Positions 1 to 9,700 are shown, numbered from the stretch's first letter. The stretch is DNA of 64,000 nt from Planctomycetota bacterium (GCA_008501825.1 QQUA01000013.1:434001-498000); one strand, 5' to 3'. Program-made: numbers and translations. The notes: a model not told the origin generated them from the sequence alone.

Positions 1-130
1 CACGATAACGCAAGCCCTGATCAGAGGAACCGGAGGGTGAGGTGGCGGCGCTCATGGTCCAGCTTTGAAATTCTACGGTTGCAAGCAGTTTTGCGGGCAT
101 TGCGACCGGTTCCTATCCTAAGAACGAATC

Positions 131-1255
131 ATGGCCTCCCCGCGACGCCGTCTCGTCATCCTCGGCGCTACCGGAACGGTTGGACGGCAAGCTCAGGAGA
201 TCCTGGAGCAAGCCGGTTCCCCGCTTCAGGTAGTGGCCTTGAGCGCCCACCAACGGCGGGCGGAATTGGAAGCCTGTGGCTCCCGCTATCCCGAAGCTTC
301 TCTGTTCCTCACCTCGCTTCCACAACAGAGCGAGGCTTTGCAGCAGTTTCTGTTGGACGGGGATTACGACCTTTGCTTGCAAGCGATGGTCGGCGCCGCC
401 GGTCTTCCCTTTTCCGAGGCCGTGTTGTTGGCTGGAAAAGACTTGGCCCTGGCCAACAAGGAATCTCTGGTCATGGCCGGCGGTCATTTGGTGGAGCTGT
501 CCAAAACCCGCGGCGGCAACATCGTGCCGGTGGATTCGGAACATTGCGCCATTCACCAATGTCTTCCGGCGGCAAACGACCAGAATTCCATTCGCCGTCT
601 CTATCTCACCGCCTCCGGAGGAGCCTTACGCGATTGGCCGTTGGCGCAACTGGGCGAAGTCAGCCCCGAGCAAGCCTTAGCTCATCCCAACTGGGACATG
701 GGCCCGCGGATTACGGTGGATTCCGCCACCATGATGAACAAGGCGCTGGAAATCCTGGAAGCCCAACACCTGTTCGGAGTCGACGCCCGTTCGATTCAAG
801 TTTTGCTCCACCGCCAATCGGTCATTCACAGCATGGTGGAATTCGTAGACGGCTCGGTGTTGGCTCAAATGGGACCGCCGGACATGGCCTTTCCCATTCA
901 CTACGCCCTTCACTTTCCCCAACGACTGCACAGCCCGCTGTCTGGTTTCCACCCGGAGCTGTTCTCTCAATTGACTTTGCAAACTCCGGAAAGCAAGCGC
1001 TATCCGGCCTTGGAATTGGGTTGGCGGGCGGCAGAAAAAGGCGATCCCGCCGGGGCGGTCCTGAACGCCGCAGACGAAGTCGCCGTCGCCGCCTTTTTGA
1101 AAGGCCGGATTCGATTCCCTGAAATCGCTGAAATCTGCGCAGCGACTTTGGAGTCCATGCCGGCTTTGCCGGCTTCGACCCTGGACGATATCTACGCTGC
1201 GGATCGTTGGGCTCGGGAGCACAGTAGAGCCCGATGCGAAGTTCCAGCCTCCTAA
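131..1255 (+). CDS. dxr: 1-deoxy-D-xylulose 5-phosphate reductoisomerase
   Basis: This enzyme carries out the NADPH-dependent rearrangement and reduction of DXP to MEP, the first committed step of the MEP isoprenoid pathway, in the cytosol. The 374-aa protein has the N-terminal Rossmann motif GATGTVG, then NKESLV, the metal and substrate motif VDSEH, TASGGALRDW, and the long signature around WDMGPRITVDSATMMNKALE. All family hallmarks are present and the length is normal. The ATG at 131 puts the Rossmann strand at residue 9. It is followed 36 bases later by rseP, a common bacterial arrangement. The bases before it (1-130) hold no complete gene; a frame closing with TGA at 38-40 could be the tail of an upstream gene but is too short to identify. 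Confidence 0.97.
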   Translation: MASPRRRLVILGATGTVGRQAQEILEQAGSPLQVVALSAHQRRAELEACGSRYPEASLFLTSLPQQSEALQQFLLDGDYDLCLQAMVGAAGLPFSEAVLLAGKDLALANKESLVMAGGHLVELSKTRGGNIVPVDSEHCAIHQCLPAANDQNSIRRLYLTASGGALRDWPLAQLGEVSPEQALAHPNWDMGPRITVDSATMMNKALEILEAQHLFGVDARSIQVLLHRQSVIHSMVEFVDGSVLAQMGPPDMAFPIHYALHFPQRLHSPLSGFHPELFSQLTLQTPESKRYPALELGWRAAEKGDPAGAVLNAADEVAVAAFLKGRIRFPEIAEICAATLESMPALPASTLDDIYAADRWAREHSRARCEVPAS

Positions 1256-1291
1256 GGTCCGGCTGTTAAAGACCCGATTCAAATCAGAATC

Positions 1292-3073
1292 ATGTTGCCT
1301 CTTCTCGCCACCATCCTCGGCATCGGCTTGGTCTTGTTCATCCATGAGACCGGCCACTACGTCGCCGCTCGCATGGCCGGAGTCCGGGTGGAAGTTTTCT
1401 CCATCGGTATGGGACCCCGCATCTTCGGTTGGAAGTGGCGGGGATGCGATTTTCGGATTTCGCTGGTTCCCTTCGGTGCTTATGTCCGCATGGCCGGTGA
1501 GGAAATGACCCGCGAAGCCTTGCCGGATGAACTCGGGGCTCAGCCGCCGCGATGGCGCTTCTTCATCTTTGCCGGCGGCATTTTGATGAACTTCTTGTTC
1601 GCCTTGCTTTTGATTCCGGCGCTGTTTCGAATCGGGGTTCCTTTTTACGCCCCGGTGGCCGGTCAAATCGAAGCCGGCGGTCCGGCTTGGCAAGCCGGTA
1701 TGGAACAGGGCGATCGCATCCTGTCGGTGAACGGCAAACCGACTTATGGATTTTTGAATTTCATGTCCACGGTCGCCTTGAGTGAAGCCGGCCAACCCTT
1801 GAACCTTGAGGTGGAAGGCCGAGAAGGCAGCCGCCGCAGCCTGGTTCTGGAGCCCAAATACGACAAAGTTCAAGGATTCCGGCGCGCCGGAGTCAATCCG
1901 CCTCTGGAATCTCGCTTGGAATTGCAAGTCGAAGAAGAGAGCCCGGCTTGGGAAGCCGGTTTGCGCCAAGGCGACCAACTGATTTCTTTAGAAGGGGTGG
2001 CTTTGGAAACCGCGTTCGAAGCCGACCACATGCTGGCCTTTGGCCTCCTGTCCGGCACGCCGATTCGATTGGGCCTGGAAAGCCCCGAAGGCGACACCCG
2101 GGAAGTGGTTCTCCATCCTCAGCTCCTGCCGGAGGCGCCGCCGGCGGTCGGCATTCACTTGTGGCAAAACCGGGTGGAAGAAATCCGCTCCGGCCCGTTG
2201 AAGGGGCATTTGCAGGAAGGCGATTGGATCTTGGAAGCCGGAGACCAACCGGTGGCCCGGCGCGATCAACTGCTGGCCGCCTGCTTGATCGCCGGTGGAC
2301 TTCCGCCTTTGAAAATCTTCCGTCAAGGGCAAGAAATCCTTCTGCCGGCTCGATCGGATATTGACGCCCGCCAAGTCGCCTCGGATTTGTGGTTGAAATC
2401 CCACGAAGAGCTTCGAGTCGGCGTTACCCCGGGGGGACCTGCGGCCTTGGCCGGATTCCGACACGGCGACCAAATCCTGAGGGTGGACGACCGCATCGTC
2501 CACGAATTGGTGGAAGTCGCCAAAATCGTTCGCAGCAAAGAAGAGGAAGAAGTTCGCTTCACCTTGCTCCACCCCGGTGAAGAGGAACCGGTACAGATCA
2601 CCGTTCAGCCCAAAAGTTCGCCTCGAATCGATCTTCCGGTGAATCTGTTTTATCGAGAAGAAATCGTTCGCCGCGACAACATGGTGGATGCCTTGTGGTT
2701 GGGATTGTCCGAAGCCAACCGCATGGTCCACGAAGTTTTCTTGACCCTGAACCGGATGATTACCGGGCAGGTCGACCGCAAGAACATCGGCGGAATTCTG
2801 ACCATCGGCCAAGTGACCTACCAACGGGCCAACAAGGGCTTGGTGCCGCTGCTTTTCTTCCTGGCCATGATTTCCATCCATCTCGGCGTATTGAACCTGT
2901 TGCCGATTCCGGCCTTGGACGGCGGCCATTTGCTTTTTGTCATCATCGAAAAATTGCGCGGCCGGCCGCTAAGTGAACGAACTCAAGGTTGGTTCAATCT
3001 CGTCGGCGTGGTAGCCGTCTTGGGTTTGATCTTGTTTACCTTGTGGCAGGACATCCGCCGCTTGATGGAGTAG
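1292..3073 (+). CDS. rseP: RseP-type site-2 zinc metalloprotease with several PDZ repeats
   Basis: This intramembrane metalloprotease cleaves membrane-embedded anti-sigma factors or signal-peptide remnants. The 593-aa protein has the zinc site HETGH at about residues 18-22 in the first membrane helix and the second conserved motif LNLLPIPALDGGH near residue 540, followed by C-terminal helices. The region between carries four PDZ-like units, each marked by an A-G-x-x-x-G-D-x-I/L-L core (about residues 130, 210, 310 and 385). E. coli RseP has two tandem PDZ domains, so this periplasmic region looks expanded. It lies between dxr and a prenyltransferase, probably co-transcribed. The ATG at 1292 gives a start directly before the first helix. 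Confidence 0.93.
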   Translation: MLPLLATILGIGLVLFIHETGHYVAARMAGVRVEVFSIGMGPRIFGWKWRGCDFRISLVPFGAYVRMAGEEMTREALPDELGAQPPRWRFFIFAGGILMNFLFALLLIPALFRIGVPFYAPVAGQIEAGGPAWQAGMEQGDRILSVNGKPTYGFLNFMSTVALSEAGQPLNLEVEGREGSRRSLVLEPKYDKVQGFRRAGVNPPLESRLELQVEEESPAWEAGLRQGDQLISLEGVALETAFEADHMLAFGLLSGTPIRLGLESPEGDTREVVLHPQLLPEAPPAVGIHLWQNRVEEIRSGPLKGHLQEGDWILEAGDQPVARRDQLLAACLIAGGLPPLKIFRQGQEILLPARSDIDARQVASDLWLKSHEELRVGVTPGGPAALAGFRHGDQILRVDDRIVHELVEVAKIVRSKEEEEVRFTLLHPGEEEPVQITVQPKSSPRIDLPVNLFYREEIVRRDNMVDALWLGLSEANRMVHEVFLTLNRMITGQVDRKNIGGILTIGQVTYQRANKGLVPLLFFLAMISIHLGVLNLLPIPALDGGHLLFVIIEKLRGRPLSERTQGWFNLVGVVAVLGLILFTLWQDIRRLME

Positions 3074-3080
3074 GCCTTCG

Positions 3081-3950
3081 ATGTCGGCCTGGCTGCAATT
3101 AACTAGAATCGCTTTACTGCCTACCCTCTTGTGGGACGGCATTGCCGGAGCCTTTCTCAGCGGTTCCTGGCAAGAATCCAGCTTCGGTTTCGCTCTCCTT
3201 TGCGGTGCCCTGATCTATCACGGCGGCATGGTATTGAATGACGTTGCCGATGCTTCCTTGGATCGGGAACACCGGCCGAATCGCCCTCTGGTGCGAGGCG
3301 CCATCTCCAGGCCGCTGGCCTTGGCCGTCGGTCTGTTGATGCAGTTCGCCGCCCTATGCCTCGCCTGGTTCAGCTTTCATCCGGAAGGCTGGAAGCTGGT
3401 GGCCTTCTTGGTCATGCTGGTTTTGGTCTATGATTTCGGCGGCCCTTTGATTCGAAAAAGCGCAGGACCGGTACTTTTGGCCTTGGCCAGAGCGACCAGT
3501 TTGTTTCTCCCTGCCGCCGCAGCTTGGGGGTTTCGGGAAAGCTTGAGTTCCGAACTTCTTTGCTGGACCGCTTTCAGTTACGCGATTTACTTTCTTTTTC
3601 TTTCTCGCTTGGCCACTTTGGAAGAGCAGGGAGCCGCCGGCATGCGGGCTCTGCAATACCTCGTCGCCGCCGGCATGGTCCCATTCGGTTTGGTTCACCT
3701 TTCCGGTGGCCTGTGGGTTGGGATCGCTTGGCTTTTATGGGCGGCGATGCTGCTTCCGGCAGGATTTCGAGATCGCCATATTTTTTGGTCTCCGGAAAGA
3801 GTTCAGGCCGCCGTACGACAAAGCCTTTCCTTAGCTCCCTGGATCCTGGGCATGGCCTTGTTGTTAAGTGAGACTCCCTGGTTGGCTGCCTTGGCTCCCG
3901 CGGTCAGCTTGCTTGTGACCACGCTGGCTCGGCGTTTCGCCCCTGAGTAA
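3081..3950 (+). CDS. UbiA-family prenyltransferase (EboC-like)
   Basis: This is a polytopic membrane prenyltransferase of 289 aa. The first aspartate-rich motif of the UbiA superfamily is visible as NDVADASLDREHRPNRPL at about residues 53-70, between the expected helices. Most of the rest is hydrophobic helices. The substrate cannot be read from the sequence: quinone, heme, chlorophyll or lipid precursors are all used by this superfamily, and the shortened family related to EboC is a reasonable match. It begins 8 bases after rseP, so it is probably the last gene of the dxr-rseP unit. Its last 47 bases overlap the 3' end of the convergent dinB gene. Confidence 0.85.
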   Translation: MSAWLQLTRIALLPTLLWDGIAGAFLSGSWQESSFGFALLCGALIYHGGMVLNDVADASLDREHRPNRPLVRGAISRPLALAVGLLMQFAALCLAWFSFHPEGWKLVAFLVMLVLVYDFGGPLIRKSAGPVLLALARATSLFLPAAAAWGFRESLSSELLCWTAFSYAIYFLFLSRLATLEEQGAAGMRALQYLVAAGMVPFGLVHLSGGLWVGIAWLLWAAMLLPAGFRDRHIFWSPERVQAAVRQSLSLAPWILGMALLLSETPWLAALAPAVSLLVTTLARRFAPE

Positions 3951-5313
3951 GGCTCGGTAAGGCATCGGGCTTTTGTCGCGGCCGAAAAAAGCCCCTCCCC
4001 CCTCCTAGGAATTTTGGGTTCAAGGGGAATTTTCCTGAGGGGATTGAGGGAGGAGGAGCCAAAAGATTCGGAGAGGTGAAGCGAGAGGAAGCCAACTTGA
4101 CGGTGGCTCCCGTACGGACCGAAGTCGTTCCGTATTTTTCGCGGAGCTGGTCCAAGATTCCGACCAAACGTCGTTCTTGATTGCGCTCCGGATTCCAAAA
4201 ATCGCTTTGCCAATAACCTCGCTGTAATTGACTGAGGCGGATACCTAAAAGCCGGACCAGGGTCCGCCGCGTCGCCATTCGCCGCAACAATTCCAAAGCC
4301 GGCTCAAAAAGTTCCGCATCATGATCGGTGGGTACCGGCAAACTGAGATCTCGCGTTTCCGAAACGAAATCGGCATACCGCAATTTCACCGTTAGACGAC
4401 GAGTCAACAAACCTTGCCCTCGAAGCCGGCGAGTGGCCGACTCCAGCAATTCTTGCAATTTCGCTCGCAAGAAAGCGTGGTCTTCAGTATCGCGGCTAAA
4501 GGTTTGTTCATGCCCGATACTTTTCGCTTTCGGCCGCTCCCAAGCAGGGCATACCGGCGTATCGTCCTTTCCCGAAGCTCGCCGCCGCATGGAATTGCCG
4601 TGGCTGCCGAAGACGTCTTGCAAGAACCAAGCTTCGGTGGCGGCCAAAGTACCGAGACGTTCGATATTGAAGTCGAGCAGACGCCGGTGAGTCACCGGCC
4701 CGATTCCCGGCAAGGCCTTGACCGGCAAAGGCGATAAGAAGGAAGCTTCCTGCCCGGGTCGGACGTCGAACATGCCGCAAGGTTTGGCAAAAGCGGAAGC
4801 CACCTTGCTGACCAAGCGATTGCCGGCCAGCCCGACGGTGAGGTCCAAACGCAGCCGTTCGTGGACTTCCCGGCGAATTCTTTCCGCCACGTCGACAGCT
4901 TGCCCAAACAGCAATTGGGTTCCGGTTAAATCCAGATAACCCTCGTCGATGGAAACTTGTTCGACCACCGGCGTGTATTGATGCAGCACTCGAAAAACCG
5001 CCTTCGAAGCCCGCCCATAAAGCTGCCGGTGCCCCCGAACCCGGACCAAATCCGGACAGAGTCGCACCGCTTGCGCCATCGGCATGGCGGAATGAATGCC
5101 AAAGCTCCGAGCCTCGTAGGAAGCCGCCGCGACCACGCCACGCTCTTCCGGAGCCCCACCGACAACCACGGGACGACCGCGGAGAGAAGGATTGACCACC
5201 CGTTCGACGGCCACGAAGAAAGCATCCAAATCGACGTGCAAAACCGTACGACGATCCTGCTCCCCTTGGCTTTGCCAAGCAGAAAGACCGGCGGTTTTCT
5301 TCAGCGATTTCAT
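3904..5313 (-). CDS. dinB: DNA polymerase IV (Y-family translesion polymerase)
   Basis: This error-prone translesion polymerase is the last gene of the lexA cassette. The 469-aa protein shows the Y-family palm motifs HVDLDAFFVAVE (about residue 27) and VSIDEGYLDLTG (about residue 118), which carry the metal-binding acidic residues, followed by the helix-hairpin-helix region (ALPGIGPVTHRRL) and the little-finger domain. The last 70 or so residues are low-complexity, proline-rich and run antisense into the UbiA-type gene, so they are probably a non-conserved extension. It starts 28 bases after the S24-like gene. No clear Shine-Dalgarno site precedes the ATG. Being behind lexA suggests DNA-damage induction. 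Confidence 0.93.
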   Translation of the reverse strand: MKSLKKTAGLSAWQSQGEQDRRTVLHVDLDAFFVAVERVVNPSLRGRPVVVGGAPEERGVVAAASYEARSFGIHSAMPMAQAVRLCPDLVRVRGHRQLYGRASKAVFRVLHQYTPVVEQVSIDEGYLDLTGTQLLFGQAVDVAERIRREVHERLRLDLTVGLAGNRLVSKVASAFAKPCGMFDVRPGQEASFLSPLPVKALPGIGPVTHRRLLDFNIERLGTLAATEAWFLQDVFGSHGNSMRRRASGKDDTPVCPAWERPKAKSIGHEQTFSRDTEDHAFLRAKLQELLESATRRLRGQGLLTRRLTVKLRYADFVSETRDLSLPVPTDHDAELFEPALELLRRMATRRTLVRLLGIRLSQLQRGYWQSDFWNPERNQERRLVGILDQLREKYGTTSVRTGATVKLASSRFTSPNLLAPPPSIPSGKFPLNPKFLGGGRGFFRPRQKPDALPSLTQGRNAEPAWSQAS

Positions 5314-5341
5314 GGTGCGATGCAGAATGGCTTTGGTTCCG

Positions 5342-5752
5342 TCAAGGGGTTAAACGACGCAGGCGGCCAACGACGACCCCGCGCAAGGAAATGCCGCGCA
5401 AGGAGGTGCCTCGTAAAGAAAGGCCGCGCAAGGACTGCCCGCTTTCATCGGGCACTGCGAAGCCTTCGACCGGCCGCAAAGAAAGATCGGCCTCGATTCT
5501 GGCCAGAGCCTGGCTTTCCGGTGAGCCGGTCCACCACACCACCAAATCTCCCGGTTCGGCGTCGGCTTCGGTAGAGACGGCCAACAAGTCACCGACACAA
5601 AGCTGCTCTTGACCGAAAGGAAGCTCACCTTGCAGCTCCAGGAAAAAGGTGCCCTCTCTGGCCTCGGCTTCCCGAACCTGCGAATCGTTGCTGGCGACGA
5701 ATTGATCCGCCTTGCCACCGGGAATCACTTCCCGCAATTGCGCTGAGCTCAT
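5342..5752 (-). CDS. LexA/UmuD-like S24-fold protein lacking the catalytic Ser and Lys
   Basis: This is a 136-aa protein between lexA and dinB. The ATG at 5752 overlaps the lexA stop codon (ATGA), so translation is probably coupled. Its body aligns by eye with the C-terminal half of the neighbouring LexA: FFLELQGELP matches FALRVQGDSM, VGDLLAVS matches DGDLVLVQ, and ALARIE matches ATVKRY. In this alignment the catalytic serine becomes Leu44 and the catalytic lysine becomes Arg85, so self-cleavage is not expected. The C-terminal VVVGRLRRL matches the last strand of LexA. Four SLRG pentapeptides interrupt the fold before that strand. An UmuD-like regulatory subunit for the neighbouring polymerase is an inference; it could also be a decaying lexA duplicate. 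Confidence 0.7.
   Translation of the reverse strand: MSSAQLREVIPGGKADQFVASNDSQVREAEAREGTFFLELQGELPFGQEQLCVGDLLAVSTEADAEPGDLVVWWTGSPESQALARIEADLSLRPVEGFAVPDESGQSLRGLSLRGTSLRGISLRGVVVGRLRRLTP
5375..5434 (-). repeat. Four tandem 15-bp repeats encoding SLRG-x
   Basis: Four consecutive 15-bp units inside the S24-like gene encode SLRGL, SLRGT, SLRGI and SLRGV. Three units keep the core GCGCAAGGA on the + strand and one has drifted to TCGTAAAGA. The repeat is in frame, so changes in copy number would not disrupt the gene. Confidence 0.85.
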
Positions 5753-6498
5753 TTCCACAATCGCAACACTCCCACCACGCGGCCGGCCAAAGCAAAGCTC
5801 TCGCCGCGAGGTACCACGATGTCTTTCATGGCGGCATTCGCCGGCCGCAACACGACCTGACGCCGTTGCGGCAGATAGCGCTTGACGGTGGCTTCCATGG
5901 CTTCCCCCTCCCCGAGAAGAGCGACCACGATTTCTCCCTTGGCCGCCGTTTTGGTCTGTTGCACCAGCACCAGATCGCCATCGAAGATGCCGTCTTCGAT
6001 CATCGAATCGCCCTGGACCCGCAAAGCGAAGTCGACCCCGGCTCCTCCCGGCAACGGCAGGCGCCCTTCCACGTTCTCCAGAGCGGCCAAAGGATCGCCC
6101 GCCGCGACCCGACCGAGGATCGGAACCTGATCGATCTCCGCCGCTTCGCCACCGCCATGAGGCAAAATCGCAAGCCGCGCCGACGGCGAAGCCTTCTTCT
6201 TGTCTTTTCGAGCCTGGCTGTGGCCCTCGGCTGCGCCCTCGAGACGCAAACCGCGAGCCTGTCGGGAAACGGACAGATAGCCTTTCCGCTGCAAAGCTCG
6301 CAGGTGGAAATCCGCCGTCTGAGCCCGGACGCCGAGCAGACGCCCCAATTCCGCCCGAGTCGGCGGAAAACCGTGTTCGGCCTGGAATTTCCTCACCGCC
6401 GCCAGGGCCTGGGCCTGGCGCTTGCTCAGCTCAGCCTTGGCTTCCGCCGGCTGGCGGGAAGCTTTTGCCTTCGTCCGTTTCGAAGAGGCTTTTGCCAT
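5749..6498 (-). CDS. lexA: LexA SOS repressor
   Basis: This is a self-cleaving repressor of the DNA-damage response, 249 aa from the chosen start. The N-terminal winged helix is marked by PPTRAELGRLLG; a charged linker rich in Lys and Ser follows, then the S24 domain. The Ala-Gly cleavage bond is in GRVAAGDP (about A133-G134), the nucleophile is in VQGDSM (S165) and the general base in TVKRY (K206). An upstream ATG at 6516 is in frame, but a TATGAT -10 candidate at 6519-6524 would start transcription near 6512, which favours ATG 6498. The gene is first in a lexA, S24-like, dinB cassette. The linker is longer than in E. coli LexA. Confidence 0.93.
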   Translation of the reverse strand: MAKASSKRTKAKASRQPAEAKAELSKRQAQALAAVRKFQAEHGFPPTRAELGRLLGVRAQTADFHLRALQRKGYLSVSRQARGLRLEGAAEGHSQARKDKKKASPSARLAILPHGGGEAAEIDQVPILGRVAAGDPLAALENVEGRLPLPGGAGVDFALRVQGDSMIEDGIFDGDLVLVQQTKTAAKGEIVVALLGEGEAMEATVKRYLPQRRQVVLRPANAAMKDIVVPRGESFALAGRVVGVLRLWK

Positions 6499-6518
6499 GC
6501 CCCCAGTATCTGACATTT

Positions 6519-6524
6519 ATCATA
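6519..6524 (-). promoter_or_regulatory. lexA: Candidate -10 element of the lexA promoter
   Basis: TATGAT on the minus strand lies 20 bases upstream of the preferred lexA start. No convincing -35 hexamer is seen. If it is used, the alternative start at 6516 would be outside the transcript. Confidence 0.4.
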
Positions 6525-6534
6525 GATCGCAAGG

Positions 6535-6553
6535 GCAAAATTCGAGATTTTGC
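6535..6553. promoter_or_regulatory. Perfect inverted repeat, candidate LexA operator
   Basis: GCAAAAT-TCGAG-ATTTTGC is a perfect 7-bp inverted repeat with a 5-bp spacer, placed 11 bases upstream of the lexA -10 candidate, where it would cover the -35 region. Autoregulation by LexA is typical; the motif does not match the E. coli or Bacillus SOS boxes, but LexA operators differ between phyla. Confidence 0.45.
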
Positions 6554-6652
6554 AAACCCCGCCAGAGCCTGGATTTCCGGTCTCCCCTCGAGATCCGCTC
6601 AGGAACCGACAAGCTGGTCGCGGCAAAATCTGCAACGGCGCCCCTCCGTCTC

Positions 6653-6658
6653 TATACT
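6653..6658 (+). promoter_or_regulatory. Candidate -10 element for the giant lipoprotein gene
   Basis: TATACT lies 86 bases upstream of the preferred start codon at 6745, in the 228-base divergent spacer between lexA and the lipoprotein gene. The -35 region is weak. Apart from this and the lexA signals, the spacer shows no gene. Confidence 0.3.
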
Positions 6659-6744
6659 CTGTTCAAAGTCCCATCCCGTGGATGATGTACAACCCGGCCC
6701 GTTTCGCCCAACCCATGCACTCCCAGAGCCCCCCGACAGGAGCC

Positions 6745-9700
6745 ATGCGAGCCTACCCCTCCTCCAGGATTTCCGGCCTGCGCCCCCTCTTCTGGGCCGC
6801 CCTCCTCAGTACCGCCATGCTTCTGCCGGCGTGCGGAGGTTCCGGCAGTTCCGGCTCCGCGAAAAAGGCGGCGGTAGGTAACTTCCGCATTTTGTCCACC
6901 AACATGACGGAAGGCGCGATTTGGGCCCTCAATCGCCCCATCATCCTGGAATTCAATAATCCGCTGGATTTGACCACGGTCGGCTTCGGCTCGATCATCA
7001 TCCGTCCGGTGGATCGAGCGGTGCAAGGACATCCGGTAACCGGCACCTTCGAACCGGTGGCCGGCACCAGCAACACCACGGTAGCCTTCTACCCGAGTTG
7101 CCCCACCAACGAAACCAGCGACAACGGCGCCTTCGTCCCGGGAGGCTATGAGTACGAGTTGGCTCTCCCGACGGAAGCCGACTTCGGCTCCTCGGTGCTC
7201 CGTGACACCGGCGGTCACTTGCTGTCCACAGGCTTGACCCGCTCTTTCTTCACTCCGACACCGCCGGCCGATCCGTTGTTTATCGACACCAAGGACGGCG
7301 CTCCGATCCTGATTCAGAACGCGGTTTATCCGGTGGTCCCGAGCGGCCCGAACCTATTCACTCAAACGGACAATCAAGTCCAGATTCGATTTGATCAGCC
7401 GGTCAATGGCGATCCGAGCAATCTGAATACCGATCGCTTGTACCTGCTGTACGAAGACGCCGTCGGAGCCGGAACTTTTACCAGCACCAATCGAGTCCCC
7501 GGCTCTCTGTTGTTGGTGGAAAACTGCTCCCGGGAAGGTTCCTTGGTCTACTTCCTGGTGCAGGGAATTTTGCCGCCGCAACGTCAGATCCGCCTGGTGG
7601 TCGATACCGCCTTCGAAGACCTGTCCGGGCAAACCAACCAGAACCTGCAGACTTTTGATTTTCTGGTGCCGGACTTGGCAACCTTCTATGGCGACCCGAG
7701 TTTCGACAACGACGACGAAACCGCCGACGCCTTTTTCGATTCCTTTGACAACAACGTTCACTTGGACGCCGGCGAAGATCTGCCGGCACCGGTCGGTTTG
7801 ATCGAAGATGGCTTCGTGCAAGCCAGTTTCGATTACCCGGGGGTTCAAATCGGCCCGGAAGACAGCTTCACTCTCGGCGAAAACCTCTACCTGGAAATCT
7901 CCACCGACGGCACCACGGTGGTGACCGATACTTCCGGCCGGGATTTCACGGTCGAAAACGGCGTCCTTCAAGTCTATGACCTGACCATTGAAGCCGGCGC
8001 CACCATGCGCGGCACCGGCAGCAATCCATTGGTGATTTACGCCAACGGGACGGTCAACGTTCAAGGCACCCTCGACGTCAGCGGCGAACACGCCTTGACC
8101 CCGGTGGCCTTGAACTCGCCTCACATTCCCGAACCCGGCGCCATCGGCCAATGCGGCGGCGGCGACGGCGGTACCGCTTCCCTGCAAACCGACCGGGAGA
8201 CGATCCGGGGCGAATCCGGTTCGGCTCCGTTCGGCGCCGGCAGCGGTGGCGGTCAAGGCGGTGAAGGCGGCATTCAAACCAACTGGGCCTTCGAGCTCTA
8301 TCCCGTCGGCGGATGCACCGGCCAAAATGCCTTGCCCGGTCACCGCGTGATTCGCCAACTGATTACCGGCGGTGGCGCCGGCGGCAATTTTGCCGGCGGT
8401 TTGAACGAAGCCATCCTGTGGGACCGCTGGGCCTTGAACCTGTCTTCCCCGAACTATGATGACGCCGGTCCGGACTATCGCTCCGATCGCCACACGGCCT
8501 TGGATCCGGATACTTACGAAGGCTACATCGGGGGTGAAGACGGCTTGCGCGGTTCTTCCTACGCCTCCAGTCGAAACGAGCCGGTTCCCTGGAATCCCTT
8601 CCTCATGATTCCGGTGTGCCCCTACGCCAACGGAGTTTGGGGCATGGAAGACATCAACCGCGATACGGCGGTGGACGATCTGACCGGCGGCTTCGACCCG
8701 ACCTGGACTTCAGGAACGGATCCCCGCTTCAACTTCGGTCAAGCTCAGTTCGGACCGGACCCCGGCTTCACCAACACCTCCCTGTTCAACGGGTCGGTCA
8801 ACGATGATTTCTGGGGACGGCGTTTGGACACCGCCACCGGAACCATTACCACCGGTGAGTTGCTGACCCCTTGGGCCGGTTATGGCGGTGGCGCCAGCGG
8901 CGACCTGACCGTGGTCTTCCGTTTGGATTTGAATGGCGACAGCTTCCTCGACCCGATGGGGACCTTCTTCCCGGATACCAGCTTCCCCACCGGCAGCACC
9001 GCGGACTACCTGAAGGGTGCTCCCGGCGGTGGCGGTGGCGGCCAGTTGCTGGTCATGGCCATCGGACCGATCATCCTCGGAGATCAGGCGCTGATCCGGG
9101 CTAACGGCGGTATCGGCAACGCCGGCGAATCCTATTGGCTCTCCACCAGCCAAATTTCCGGCTCCGGCGGTGGCTCCGGCGGACACGTGGTGCTCCACAG
9201 TGCCACCGGCTTGGACCTGACCGCCATCGACGTCGGCACCGATCCGATCAACAACCCGCCGACCACCCTGCCGAACGTCATCCAGGCCATTGGCGGCCGC
9301 CGCGGCTGGGCCGGCAGCGTGATTCACACCGACCTTGCCGGACATCCTGACGGCCACGACGGCAACAGCGACTTCCAGCAGGGCCGAGGCGGCGCCGGAT
9401 CCAACGGGGTTCTCCAAATCCACGTTCCCGATCCGACCGTGGACATCGCCTGGCACCCCGACGCCGAAGCGGCCATCTTGACTCACCTCGGCAGTCCGGC
9501 GGATACCGACCGGCTTGAAGAAGTTCTGGACATCTACGCCGCACCGAAGGCCCACGCCTTGCTGCCGCTGTTCTCCGACGTTTCCATGGTGCAGAGCCGC
9601 TGGATCGACACCGGTCTGTCCGGCCTGCGCAACCCGGCCAACGGCACCGGACCCTTCCCGGATTACGCCGACGCTTTGTTGCCGGCCTTCTCCGGTACCG

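Noticed and set aside
2..40. Possible tail of a gene upstream of dxr
   Set aside because: The frame closes with TGA at 38-40 but only 12 codons are visible, too few to identify.
37..1122. 361-residue + frame over dxr
   Set aside because: It is in another frame of the intact dxr gene, Arg/Ser/Pro-rich and without any family motif; a GC-driven shadow.
5375..5434. Short repeats as a CRISPR fragment
   Set aside because: The 15-bp units have no spacers and lie in frame within a gene.
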